NCBI GenBank assembly: GCA_036311285.1
Contig: JAXJQF010000156.1
Location: forward strand, 1-43,627
Direction: 5' to 3'
Length of the DNA stretch: 43,627 bases
From: JAXJQF01 sp036311285
Lineage (GTDB): Bacteria; Pseudomonadota; Gammaproteobacteria; Enterobacterales; Succinivibrionaceae
Part shown: positions 33,586-42,189 of the stretch, piece after piece
Numbering within the stretch: the first letter of the stretch is position 1
Layout of the letters: every line of letters begins with the position of its first letter
Program-made: the position numbers and the translations under genes
Notes under the pieces: generated by a model
The model's input: the letters and a program-made list of their open reading frames with translations, nothing else
Told to the model about the DNA's origin: nothing
Database searches by the model: none

Positions 33586-34659
33586 ATGAATACTTTTGTT
33601 AAAACATTAATTACAAGTTCTTTTTTATTATCATTAACAGCTTGCTCAACAGTTAGTGATATATTCTTAAAGCCTGCACCTAATTTTTTAAGCCAAGAAG
33701 AAGGTTTTGAACAAATTAACAAAGCACAAATTTGCTGCAACGGAGATCTTTTTAACACTAAAAAAATCATCAACGTTGTTAAAGATTCTGATGAAAATTA
33801 TAACTTTGACTTAGAATCAGCTGATGCATTTGACTTTGCTACAGGAAAAAGTTTCTTCAGAGTATTCCAATTACCGTTAAATACTAAAAACCTAATGATC
33901 ACATTAGATGCATTATTAAGTACTACTGGTTTCTTACCTGAAGTTGACTTCTATAATACTAATAAAATAAAAGTGGCTTCTATCAAATCACATGCTTTCA
34001 AATACAGAGAAAACATAGTTGGAAACGGCAAATTAGAAGCTAAATTCCATGTTAACAACGCTGCAGCTCCTAAAGGAAAAGAATTTGCTTATATGGTTGT
34101 TTACACTTCAGATAAAGCTATTGAACTTAGTACGAGTGTTACACACCCCGAAGTAAAAAGAGCTATTGCATTAAATACATCTGTACCTGATTTCGATAAA
34201 GTAAAAGTTAAACACTCTCCTATCGGTGTAGTTAATGTAATCTTTACATTTAAACATCAAGGTCAAGATACAAATGATGTTGTGGATGATTTCTTCGATT
34301 ACTTAAGCGGTCCATTAATTGGTGGTAAAGACACTGATAACAGAACTGAAAATGTAGTGTTAGCAAATGGTGTTTCATATTCAACATCAGCTCAAACTAT
34401 CGATTCCCCTGCTGTTCAATCTCTTGACAGCGAAGGAAAAGAAGTTCCAAACAAAACAACTAATGATAACAGCAATAACTACTCTTCTAACTTCGGCAAC
34501 ATGCTAAAAGAAACCGAAGAAATATATAACAAGTTAATTACTGAAGCTGTTGAAAAGAACGATATCGAAAAGGCTATGCAATTATTAAACGAAGCAAAGA
34601 TGTTAGGTTCTACTACAGCACAAGAAACATTCATAAAAGCTGTTAGAAATAGTAATTAA
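33586..34659 (+). CDS. MalM-family periplasmic lipoprotein
   Basis: A 357-aa lipoprotein (signal ending LSLTAC, C20). The C-terminal 50 residues (ETEEIYNKLITEAVEKNDIE, then KAMQLLNEAKMLGSTTAQ) match the end of E. coli MalM closely, and the beta-rich middle part is compatible with MalM. MalM is the last gene of the E. coli malK-lamB-malM operon and has no defined activity. No maltose transport genes are nearby and this gene has its own GGAGGG ribosome site and terminator. Unlike E. coli MalM, the mature N-terminus is acylated. A Ser/Asn/Thr-rich linker (about 270-305) separates the two parts. Confidence 0.78.
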   Translation: MNTFVKTLITSSFLLSLTACSTVSDIFLKPAPNFLSQEEGFEQINKAQICCNGDLFNTKKIINVVKDSDENYNFDLESADAFDFATGKSFFRVFQLPLNTKNLMITLDALLSTTGFLPEVDFYNTNKIKVASIKSHAFKYRENIVGNGKLEAKFHVNNAAAPKGKEFAYMVVYTSDKAIELSTSVTHPEVKRAIALNTSVPDFDKVKVKHSPIGVVNVIFTFKHQGQDTNDVVDDFFDYLSGPLIGGKDTDNRTENVVLANGVSYSTSAQTIDSPAVQSLDSEGKEVPNKTTNDNSNNYSSNFGNMLKETEEIYNKLITEAVEKNDIEKAMQLLNEAKMLGSTTAQETFIKAVRNSN

Positions 34660-34688
34660 AGATTTATATTATTCTTACCTTCAATGCA

Positions 34689-34720
34689 TAAACCTAGGTT
34701 CTACCTAGGTTTATTTATTT
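34689..34720 (+). terminator. Terminator of the MalM-like gene
   Basis: 11-bp stem TAAACCTAGGT (34689-34699) / ACCTAGGTTTA (34703-34713), then a T-rich tail. Confidence 0.8.
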
Positions 34721-34780
34721 TGCAACAAGATAAATTTGCTTAATTGGTTTAATTTTTTAACTTATTGTTTGAGATAAATG

Positions 34781-34805
34781 AAAACCAAGGACAAGCCTTG
34801 GTTTT
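34781..34805 (-). terminator. Terminator of the 173-aa lipoprotein gene
   Basis: 10-bp stem AAAACCAAGG (34781-34790) / CCTTGGTTTT (34796-34805), loop ACAAG, placed 30 bases beyond the minus-strand stop codon. Confidence 0.75.
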
Positions 34806-34835
34806 AAATAGTAAATAGATAAAAGTGAGATGAAA

Positions 34836-35357
34836 TTATGATTGTAAACTTTCTAGGCTACAAACCTTAAGCATATATGTCTTACCATCGTTTTGAGAAA
34901 CCGAATATCCAACATAACCTCCAGACTTCAACTCAGCTTCGTAGAACACCACTTCGCCCGTTGAATCATCCTTCACTGCTTGCCAATTTGTTTTGACCGA
35001 ATTATCGCCGAACTCTAAGTTTCTTGATAGTAGGTCACCAATCTCTTGATTTAACTCATTCAAATCTCTACTTAAGTTATTACTTAGTAAATGACTATAT
35101 GTAATTGTATGCACAACACCGTCAGCAACAGTAACTGAAATCATTTCAGAATCAGATTTAGATGAGATTTCATATGTTGTTACTTTCAAATCATCTGTAT
35201 CTTCTTCTAAAGTAGTATGTTTTACATTTTGAATTTTAGATACTAATTGTTTACCTGACATGCCTACATTTACATCTTTTATTAAATCAGAGGCTTCAGC
35301 TGTACATGCTGAGCTAATAAGGCCAAGGAATAATAAACCTATTACATTTTTCTTCAT
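34836..35357 (-). CDS. Uncharacterised lipoprotein (173 aa)
   Basis: Signal peptide with lipobox LISSAC (C18). The residue after Cys is Thr, so by the +2 rule it is expected at the outer membrane. The mature part has a DVNVGMSGKQLVSKI segment that resembles the SmpA/BamE-like start 'G.s...v...lG', followed by beta strands; this is only a structural impression. A single further Cys lies near the C-terminus (KVCSLES). GGAGA precedes the ATG. It is followed by its own terminator and I assign no function. Confidence 0.7.
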   Translation of the reverse strand: MKKNVIGLLFLGLISSACTAEASDLIKDVNVGMSGKQLVSKIQNVKHTTLEEDTDDLKVTTYEISSKSDSEMISVTVADGVVHTITYSHLLSNNLSRDLNELNQEIGDLLSRNLEFGDNSVKTNWQAVKDDSTGEVVFYEAELKSGGYVGYSVSQNDGKTYMLKVCSLESLQS

Positions 35358-35480
35358 ATATTTTCTCCAATGTAATGAAACCTTTTAAAAGGCTTCTTAC
35401 CTTAGACATGATAAAATATAAAAAGTTTATTTAATGATAAAAACTAGTTAAATGAATATTTAAAAGAAATATAAGAAAAC

Positions 35481-35508
35481 ATAAAACCATCTAAATAGAT
35501 GGTTTTAT
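35481..35508 (-). terminator. Terminator of the DUF922-like gene
   Basis: 13-bp perfect stem ATAAAACCATCTA (35481-35493) / TAGATGGTTTTAT (35496-35508) with a 2-base gap, downstream of the minus-strand gene ending at 35550. The loop is unusually small; the stem probably opens one or two pairs. Confidence 0.65.
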
Positions 35509-35549
35509 GTAATTCAAATTAAGTTATGCTTTGACAAATAAATTTGATT

Positions 35550-36350
35550 TTATTTTAAGCCGCCTCTTTCAAATGTAGGATCATCAGAGAATGAAGGCAT
35601 TTGAACACCTAACATTCGGCCACCACCTGTTTCGCTTTGATAACGCTTAACAGAATTTTCTGCTTTTGTTATGCCGCTCATACCAATGTTGTTTATCTTA
35701 TTGATTAAAACAGAACAAAGCTTCTCTTTCTTTACAAATCTAATCTTTTTCGCTATTTCTTTTGATATTCTTTCAACAATGTGATTATGTCTAGTTTCAT
35801 ATTTTGAAACGCTATCTAAGAACTCGTTCCAACTATGTTGAACTTCAAACGGTTGATCATCAATGCCAACCCAATGAGGAAGAGTTGTTGTAATGTTAGT
35901 TATGATCTTAGCACCATATAGTTTACATTCATCATTTTCCTGACTTGTATCTAAAGTCCAATCGATATAATAAGTAACCTTTGTTACAGATCTTCGATTT
36001 GTACTCTTATTAAGAGGAGCTAACTCTACAATTTGCTTTTCAAAGTTTTCTGGGTCTAAAGCTTCTACATCGTAGAACTCTGTGTTTTGAGTTGTTTGTT
36101 CTGTAATACGAACATCATGATAATAAAATTCACTCTTATTATCTTCAACATTGTTTCTGCTTAAATAGTTGTTAGCTACATTAGAATAATCATTTGAATT
36201 TGAGTTATTTCCACCTAAAGAAGAAAACTTCTTATCTAAAAGTGATGAATCCGAACTTTCTGAAAGTAACATTGGTAAATAAGTTAATAGACAGTACACA
36301 AGTACCAATGGGAATACTACTATACAGATAGCAAAAAGAGTTTTGCGCAT
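35550..36350 (-). CDS. Membrane-anchored DUF922-like protein with a degenerate HExxH site
   Basis: A 266-aa protein with one N-terminal membrane helix (about 5-28), an Asn/Ser-rich linker (40-70) and a periplasmic domain. The domain pattern fits DUF922, a predicted zinc-protease family: VTYYIDWTL (strand with Trp), a Cys (C142), PHW near 158-160, then SWNEFLDSVSKYETRHNHIVERI. Family members normally have HExxH there; here the first His is Tyr (Y184-E-T-R-H188). Another His (H190) is close. The C-terminus is Gly/Pro/Phe-rich. Zinc binding and activity are therefore doubtful. The family call is made from this pattern alone. Confidence 0.6.
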   Translation of the reverse strand: MRKTLFAICIVVFPLVLVYCLLTYLPMLLSESSDSSLLDKKFSSLGGNNSNSNDYSNVANNYLSRNNVEDNKSEFYYHDVRITEQTTQNTEFYDVEALDPENFEKQIVELAPLNKSTNRRSVTKVTYYIDWTLDTSQENDECKLYGAKIITNITTTLPHWVGIDDQPFEVQHSWNEFLDSVSKYETRHNHIVERISKEIAKKIRFVKKEKLCSVLINKINNIGMSGITKAENSVKRYQSETGGGRMLGVQMPSFSDDPTFERGGLK

Positions 36351-36507
36351 CCTGGCTGTTTCCTTCTTATTCTCAAACTATTAAAATTAAAAGACAAACC
36401 TAAGTAATCATACTGTAACAAACTTAAGTAGCTATAACCATTTTAAGCAATATGTTTCAGTTTTAGCTATATAATACCATAACATTATAATTTGCTACGC
36501 AATATGT

Positions 36508-36628
36508 TTGACTTAACATTTAATCCCAAATATTTTTAACTATCAAATGTTAAATACTTAAAACAAAATCACTAAAATTTAATCTTTAACTACATCGTAT
36601 TAGGTTTGGCTTTTCATGAGCTAAACCT
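36508..36628 (+). ncRNA. Possible small RNA (promoter plus hairpin)
   Basis: TTGACT (36508-36513), 17-base spacer and TATTTT (36531-36536) form a promoter-like pair. About 60 bases after the expected start (near 36543) lies a 9-bp stem AGGTTTGGC (36602-36610) / GCTAAACCT (36620-36628) with one G-U pair. The tail is AT-mixed rather than a T run, so the terminator part is weak. A transcript of about 90 nt would result. Confidence 0.25.
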
Positions 36629-37193
36629 TAATAATTATTAATAAATTTTATAAATACTCATAATCTATATTTATAAATTATATTATTTTACTAAAATAAT
36701 TTAACTTTTAGTTTTGTTTATTTCACACAGAAACAAACATCAGTCACATAATCCAATGTTTTATTGCTTGAAAACATACAAAGCTAAATTCAATCACTTA
36801 TGTAACATTAAAAAATAGCAACAGAATATAATTATAGTACACAGAAGTAACGATAACAAACACAAATTGTATTATTTTTAATCAAAAAAGAAATTCCTGA
36901 CCGTATTTAATTAAATCATCTTAATTTATATAAGAGAAAAAACTTAATATTTTTATATCAATTATTTGTAGACTTTATTACAAGGTTAAAATTTTATAAG
37001 CATTTTTTAAGGCGTTGAGCGACTTTCATTACAGTTAAGAATTTTACTTTTATCCTCAATTTATTGGTCATAATTGCTAATATTTATTATTTATTTTGCA
37101 AAAATATAAAAAATTTTGTAAAATTCGCTTTGTTTTAGAAGGTAACACCTTTTATATCGTAAAGTGTCGTAAATATTAAATCGTTAATATCGA

Positions 37194-37221
37194 TTGTCAG
37201 ATATAAATGAAAACATAATTT
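37194..37221 (+). promoter_or_regulatory. Candidate infA promoter
   Basis: TTGTCA (37194-37199), 16-base spacer, TAATTT (37216-37221). Several other AT-rich -10-like strings lie nearer the gene. Confidence 0.3.
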
Positions 37222-37401
37222 TTAATAGTTTTCATTTACTTACACTTACATAATAAGCTATATATATGAGCAAACATATAAAGCATATACTATGCAGTTT
37301 ATGTGTACAAACTTATATACTGTATATGTTTAAGGCTTTAAACATAAGTGTAAAATTTAATATTTACATAAATTTTTGAATCATAGATATTATTTTATTA
37401 T

Positions 37402-37620
37402 ATGGCTAAAGAAGATAACATTGAAATGCAAGGAACAGTTTTAGAAACTCTTCCTAACACAACTTTTAGAGTAGAATTAGAAAACGGTCACATCGTTATG
37501 GCTTATATTTCAGGAAAAATGCGCAAAAATTATATTCGCATTTTAACTGGCGATAAGGTTACTGTTCAAATGACTCCATACGATTTATCTAAAGGCAGAA
37601 TCGTATTCCGTTCAAGATAA
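37402..37620 (+). CDS. infA: Translation initiation factor IF-1
   Basis: A 72-aa OB-fold protein that binds the ribosomal A site with IF-2 and IF-3 during initiation. The whole chain is canonical: MAKEDNIEMQGTVLETLPNT, FRVELENGHIVMAYISGKMR, then KNYIRILTGDKVTVQMTPYD and SKGRIVFR. No Shine-Dalgarno is visible in the AT-rich sequence before the ATG. The next gene starts 33 bases downstream with a strong ribosome site, so the two may share a transcript. Confidence 0.98.
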   Translation: MAKEDNIEMQGTVLETLPNTTFRVELENGHIVMAYISGKMRKNYIRILTGDKVTVQMTPYDLSKGRIVFRSR

Positions 37621-37653
37621 TGATATTTAGAAGATAAACACCAAGGGGCAACA

Positions 37654-38574
37654 ATGTTAATTTTTTTACTTAAGACGATCGTTGCCTCTTTCTTAATTTA
37701 CTTTACTTTCTGTTTCTACGGAAACGTAGATGATTACTTATTCGTTAAAGCAATATTATGCACAATATTCTTGTTAACAATGTATTGGGTAGACATCTAT
37801 CGCGTTGGAAACATATTCATAAGATATTTTGTAGCAGTTAAGCATTTTAAAAAAGGCAACATGGAAAAAGCCTTTATTATGTTTGACGATCTCCTAAGAA
37901 AAGAATTTGCTCCAACACTACCATACCTTGCTCTAATGAGATTCCAAGGATTAGGTTCTAGAATTAACGCAGAAGCTGCAAAATATCATTGCGAAAGAGC
38001 AATCAGAAATGATTACTATGAGTGCTTATATTTATTGGCTGTTATAGATTTCTTCGGAAACAATTTGGATTCATACTTCATCAATAAATTTGGTGAATAC
38101 AATGACAACTTCTCTGATGAAAATCCAAAATTAAAAAAGAACATCTCAGCTAAATCAAGAAAAAATATTCATTGCAATAACGCAAATGATAATACTGATA
38201 ACAACTTAGCTGAAAATACAGATGATAAAGATGCTGTAGTAAAAACAGATACACAAAGTAACAACATAAATAATAGCGAACAACTAAAAATTCATCGCCC
38301 TAGCAAAAAAATTAAGAATGAATTAATTCCTGATTATCCTGAGTGTTTCTTTCACTTAAAAGAATACTTAAAGTATAACAATCACAAAGATAAAAACTTT
38401 GCTGATGCTAATGCTCTTATAGCATATTGCTATATCAACGCCAAGGGAACTGTTTATAACCAAAATCTAGGAAATCAACACCTTGAATTAGCTCGAAAAT
38501 ATAAAGCAAAGAATTTAGAAATTATCGAGAAAGCTATTAAAGAAAAAACAGACATTACTGAATACATTCTTTAA
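37654..38574 (+). CDS. Membrane protein with Sel1/TPR-like repeats
   Basis: A 306-aa protein with two N-terminal membrane helices (about 3-22 and 30-50), then a region of helical repeats. Residues 62-112 (HFKKGNMEKAFIMFDDLLRK, ALMRFQGLGSRINAEAAKYH) and 260-290 (ALIAYCYINAKGTVYNQNLG) look like Sel1-type repeats. Between them is an Asn/Asp/Lys-rich low-complexity stretch (about 160-215). AAGGGG lies 6 bases before the ATG. Sel1 repeats mediate protein contacts; no specific partner is evident. The family name is a structural judgement. Confidence 0.65.
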   Translation: MLIFLLKTIVASFLIYFTFCFYGNVDDYLFVKAILCTIFLLTMYWVDIYRVGNIFIRYFVAVKHFKKGNMEKAFIMFDDLLRKEFAPTLPYLALMRFQGLGSRINAEAAKYHCERAIRNDYYECLYLLAVIDFFGNNLDSYFINKFGEYNDNFSDENPKLKKNISAKSRKNIHCNNANDNTDNNLAENTDDKDAVVKTDTQSNNINNSEQLKIHRPSKKIKNELIPDYPECFFHLKEYLKYNNHKDKNFADANALIAYCYINAKGTVYNQNLGNQHLELARKYKAKNLEIIEKAIKEKTDITEYIL

Positions 38575-38607
38575 TACTATTATTCAATAATATCTGTCAT
38601 TAAATCA

Positions 38608-39108
38608 CTAAACTGTCAAATTCTTAATTTTAACTACTTCTTTTATTGCTAAAACAGAATCAGGTGTATAATCCTTATCATTTTCTACTATTTCAGTAAA
38701 TGACTTTAAATACACGTCATCAACTTCGCTTTCTTGCATAATAATTTCACCATCATACTTAGCATAGAACAAACCTGCATAAACAAAAGTATCTGGTCTT
38801 GATTGAAGCTTTTTCCAACCTAAAAACTCAACATCACATGTAATACCTAGTTCTTCCTTAAGTTCACGCTTACCACTTTCAATAATGTCTTATCCTTCAG
38901 CGAACACACCGCCAACACATGCGTCTAGCATTCCTGAACAATAATCTTTAATCTTTGTTCTTAATTCAACGTAAAACTTATTATCACTATTTTGAAGAAC
39001 TATATACGAAGCTCTATGAGGTAAGCGATTCTTTCTCATTACACTTCTTGGGACTACTTCAATTATATTATTGTTTTCATCTACAATTGGGACCATTTCC
39101 TCTGCCAT
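38608..39108 (-). pseudogene. yfcD: YfcD-type Nudix hydrolase gene with an in-frame nonsense codon
   Basis: Translated through one TAA (38890-38892), the frame gives about 166 residues aligned end to end with E. coli YfcD. The first part includes VPIVDENNNIIE, LPHRASYIVL, and DYCSGMLDACVGGVFAEG. The second part continues DIIESGKRELKEELGI and ends YTPDSVLAIKEVV. The stop falls at the first Glu of the Nudix box (G-x5-E-x7-RE-x2-EE), where GAA would be expected; one base change explains it. The rest of the box and both flanks are well preserved, so the mutation is recent, a sequencing error, or suppressed. The ATG at 39108 has AAGGA upstream; a TTG two codons earlier is also open. Confidence 0.82.
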
Positions 39109-39293
39109 ACACAAACATCCTTCAACTATTTAACTTTATATTTTGATTATATATAGTTTCATAAACATCATTAAAATTATCTTTTCTTTATTTACTAATC
39201 TAACGCTAATAACTACATAATTCAAAGAAAAATATAAGATTTTATAAAACTTAAATTATCAAAAACTGTTATACACAAGCTTACTGTTAACAA

Positions 39294-39322
39294 TTTAAAT
39301 TTCTACGATAAAGGTGTATAAT
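39294..39322 (+). promoter_or_regulatory. Promoter of the 150-aa lipoprotein gene
   Basis: Perfect -10 TATAAT (39317-39322) with a poor -35 TTTAAA (39294-39299) at 17 bases. The start would be near 39329, about 20 nt before the ATG and just before the AGGAAG ribosome site. Confidence 0.5.
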
Positions 39323-39347
39323 AACCGCGTTTTTTAGGAAGTTGATT

Positions 39348-39797
39348 ATGTTTAAGAATTTTTTATTTTGTTTATCAGTAGTTACATTAATTGGTTGTAG
39401 TTCTTTAGAAGGAACTAGCCATGAGCTTTTACCAAAAGCTCAAACCAAAAAACCTACAATCAATTTATCAGACAAAAAGAAAATCGCTATTACTGTTCCA
39501 TACTGCATTGAAAACAAATTAGAAGAAACTACGCCGTTAAAGAATTTAAATCTTAAATTTTTTGCAAACGATACAATGCTAAAAGAACATAATATTCCAA
39601 TAAACATGAAGCTTGAACAAAATGAAGAATATTGCCAAAAGGTTAAGTTCTTTATCAATACCGAGAAAAACCCTACTGCTGCTTCCATCCTGTTAAATTC
39701 AATGTTCGAAAAGCACATAAGACTAGATTCAACATTATCATTTGATGATGAGCACGCGATGCCTACTACAACAAGTATCACAGGTATCATTAAGTAG
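39348..39797 (+). CDS. Uncharacterised lipoprotein (149 aa)
   Basis: Signal peptide with lipobox LIGC (C17) followed by SS, so outer-membrane sorting is expected. The mature part is beta-rich with two Cys (in VPYCIEN and EEYCQK) that may form a disulphide. No family recognised. The frame is open from a TTG at 39342, but AGGAAG lies 6 bases upstream of the ATG at 39348. The next gene starts 72 bases downstream on the same strand. Confidence 0.68.
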   Translation: MFKNFLFCLSVVTLIGCSSLEGTSHELLPKAQTKKPTINLSDKKKIAITVPYCIENKLEETTPLKNLNLKFFANDTMLKEHNIPINMKLEQNEEYCQKVKFFINTEKNPTAASILLNSMFEKHIRLDSTLSFDDEHAMPTTTSITGIIK

Positions 39798-39869
39798 TAG
39801 AATTTTAGGAAATCAATTTTTTAAAGTACAAATTATTATTGTTAAAAATTATTACAGCTGGCATAAAGA

Positions 39870-40439
39870 ATGAGCGACAAGAAATACATCCCAAACGTTA
39901 GTGAAGCAAGAAGAATCTCTATAGACAATTCAGTTTACGAAGCTGAAAAACTAAATAGAGCTAAAAAATCTAAGGGGCTTATGATTTTCGCATACATATA
40001 CACCTGTCTTGCTGCTATATGTATTGCTTGTCTTGTGTTAAAAGGTTTTATTCCTTTTGTTCAAATGTATAAACAGTTATTTTCAGTAATGAGTATTATC
40101 TTTATCTTATTATCAATAAAGTGCATTGTTGCAAAAACCAAAGGAGATAATACTTATTCAAAAGTTTATGAAGGTATGATTGAAAATGCATGCCTAAATA
40201 ACGATGGTACTACCACCATAAGAGTTAGAGTTGAGGTTGAAAAACCATGTAAAAGAGCTTTTACTATTGAAGAAACAGTTGATGCTGACATAATTGATGA
40301 ATTAAATGAATTAAAGTTAGCAAGCTTACCAGTAGTAAATAGAGTTTCCTTAAAGGCTTTAGGACCAAAGGACTACTATTACATAGATATAAAAGTTATA
40401 GATGGAAAAATAGTTAAAGATAACTTAAGTATAATTTAA
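39870..40439 (+). CDS. Uncharacterised two-helix membrane protein
   Basis: A 189-aa protein with a basic N-terminal cytoplasmic segment, two membrane helices (about 36-58 and 70-88) and a C-terminal beta-rich domain of about 95 residues (TTTIRVRVEVEKPCKRAFTI, YYYIDIKVIDGKIV). Both termini should be cytoplasmic. I recognise no family. It precedes asnS by 87 bases. Confidence 0.65.
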   Translation: MSDKKYIPNVSEARRISIDNSVYEAEKLNRAKKSKGLMIFAYIYTCLAAICIACLVLKGFIPFVQMYKQLFSVMSIIFILLSIKCIVAKTKGDNTYSKVYEGMIENACLNNDGTTTIRVRVEVEKPCKRAFTIEETVDADIIDELNELKLASLPVVNRVSLKALGPKDYYYIDIKVIDGKIVKDNLSII

Positions 40440-40526
40440 CTAATTCTAAGATAAGTGATACAATACACTATCTAAAAAGGTCAAGAAATACGCAAAGTAC
40501 GTAAAAGGTATAAAAGAGAGGTTTTA

Positions 40527-41927
40527 ATGATTATCGCGTCTGTTGATAAAGTATTAAAAGGTATTTACAAAGTTGGTGATACTGTAAAGGTTAGAGGTTG
40601 GATCAGAACACGTCGTGATTCAAAAGCAGGTTTCTCATTCTTAGCTGTACATGATGGTTCATGTTTTAATCCAGTGCAAGTTGTTGCTCCTAATACACTT
40701 TCAAATTATCAATCAGATATTTTAAACCTTACAACAGGTAGCTCTGTTGAATGTGTAGGCACAATCGTTGAATCTCAAGGTAAAGGTCAAGCGTTTGAAA
40801 TCCAAGCAACTGAAGTTATTGCTTGTGGTTTTGTTGATGAACCTGATACATACCCAATGAGCGCAAAGAGACACACTGTTGAATACTTACGTGAAAACGC
40901 TCACTTAAGAACAAGAACAAATATCATGGGTGCTGTAATGAGAGTAAGAAACTGTTTAGCTCAAGCTATTCACCGTTTCTTCAACGAACAAGGTTTCATC
41001 TGGGTTTCAACTCCACTAATCACTGCTTCTGACTGTGAAGGTGCAGGTGAAATGTTCCGTATCACTACATTAGATATGAACAACCCACCAAAGAATGACA
41101 AAGGAGAAATTGACTATACAAAAGATTTCTTCGGTAAAGAATCTTTCTTAACAGTTTCAGGTCAATTAAATGCAGAAACAGTTGCATGTTCAATGTCTAA
41201 GGTATACACATTTGGTCCTACTTTCCGTGCAGAAAACTCTAACACAACTAGACACTTAGCTGAGTTCTGGATGGTTGAACCAGAAGTTGCTTTCAATGAC
41301 CTAGAAGACAACGCTAAATTAGCTGAAGACATGCTTAAGTATGTATTTAAAGCAGTTCTTGAAGAAAGACGTGATGACATGGAATTCTTCGCAGAACGTG
41401 TTGATAAAGACGCAATTACAAGATTAGAAAACTTCATCAACTCTGATTTTGCCCAAGTTGACTATACCGACGCTATTGAAATCTTAAAGAACTGCGGTAA
41501 GCAATTTGAATACAACGTTGAATGGGGTGTGGACTTACAAAGTGAACATGAAAGATATTTAGCTGAAGAACACTTTAAGTCTCCTGTAGTTGTTAAGAAC
41601 TACCCTAAAGACATCAAAGCATTCTACATGAGATTAAACGATGATGGTAAGACTGTAGCAGCTATGGACGTATTAGCTCCAGGAATCGGTGAAATCATCG
41701 GTGGTTCTCAACGTGAAGAACGTTTAGACGTATTAGACGCTAGATTAAAAGAAATGAACTTAAACCCAGAAAGCTACTGGTGGTACAGAGACCTACGTCG
41801 CTACGGTAGTGTTGTTCACTCAGGCTTTGGTTTAGGCTTCGAAAGATTAGTTGTATATGTAACAGGTATGGGTAACGTACGTGATGTTATACCGTTCCCA
41901 AGAACAGTTAATAACGCTGATTTCTAA
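40527..41927 (+). CDS. asnS: Asparaginyl-tRNA synthetase
   Basis: Charges tRNA-Asn. The 466-aa class IIb enzyme has an N-terminal OB anticodon-binding domain (about 15-105, VRGWIRTRRDSKAGFSFLAV). The catalytic domain has motif 2 (TFGPTFRAENSNTTRHLAEF) and motif 3 (GFGLGFERLVVY). The AsnS-type WMVEPE follows motif 2. Length equals E. coli AsnS (466 aa). GAGAGG lies 7 bases before the ATG and a strong terminator follows. Confidence 0.98.
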   Translation: MIIASVDKVLKGIYKVGDTVKVRGWIRTRRDSKAGFSFLAVHDGSCFNPVQVVAPNTLSNYQSDILNLTTGSSVECVGTIVESQGKGQAFEIQATEVIACGFVDEPDTYPMSAKRHTVEYLRENAHLRTRTNIMGAVMRVRNCLAQAIHRFFNEQGFIWVSTPLITASDCEGAGEMFRITTLDMNNPPKNDKGEIDYTKDFFGKESFLTVSGQLNAETVACSMSKVYTFGPTFRAENSNTTRHLAEFWMVEPEVAFNDLEDNAKLAEDMLKYVFKAVLEERRDDMEFFAERVDKDAITRLENFINSDFAQVDYTDAIEILKNCGKQFEYNVEWGVDLQSEHERYLAEEHFKSPVVVKNYPKDIKAFYMRLNDDGKTVAAMDVLAPGIGEIIGGSQREERLDVLDARLKEMNLNPESYWWYRDLRRYGSVVHSGFGLGFERLVVYVTGMGNVRDVIPFPRTVNNADF

Positions 41928-41974
41928 GCTTTAGAAAGTAATTAAGTAAAACGTATAACTTAAATTGATAACAG

Positions 41975-42008
41975 ATAATCGAGGATAAAAGTCCTCGATT
42001 ATTTTTAT
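41975..42008 (+). terminator. asnS terminator
   Basis: 11-bp stem ATAATCGAGGA (41975-41985) / TCCTCGATTAT (41992-42002), followed by TTTTAT. It also separates asnS from the convergent CRISPR array. Confidence 0.88.
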
Positions 42009-42129
42009 TTGTTAAAGTTGAAAAACAAGATTTTAACATAGCCGCAATAACAAAAGAAATAATTGTTACAATAAATGCTAAAAATCTAGCACGTTTAATT
42101 TTCTTATAAATTATAAAATGAACAATAAC

Positions 42130-42165
42130 ATATGGCAGTATGATAAAAACTCTTATCTATTAGAC
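42130..42165 (-). repeat. Decayed CRISPR repeat beyond the array end
   Basis: The last 11 bases on the plus strand (ATCTATTAGAC, 42155-42165) equal the end of the CRISPR repeat, and about 20 of 36 positions match across the whole unit. It is 24 bases from the next repeat, close to the 26-28 base spacer length. It appears to be a fossil of an older repeat. Confidence 0.55.
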
Positions 42166-42189
42166 AACGTAGTTCACCAAAAATCAAAA

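Larger units (their letters stand above)
36351..37401. other. Gene-free region upstream of infA
   Basis: About 1.05 kb, very AT-rich, without a credible ORF. It holds a possible small-RNA unit (36508-36628), a short hairpin AAGGT (37140-37144) / ACCTT (37148-37152), and a promoter candidate for infA (37194-37221). No tRNA, rRNA or repeat is visible. Confidence 0.4.

Noticed and set aside
38890..38892. Recoded stop (selenocysteine or pyrrolysine) in the Nudix gene
   Set aside because: The codon is TAA, not TGA or TAG, and the position is a Glu in the family; mutation or error is simpler.
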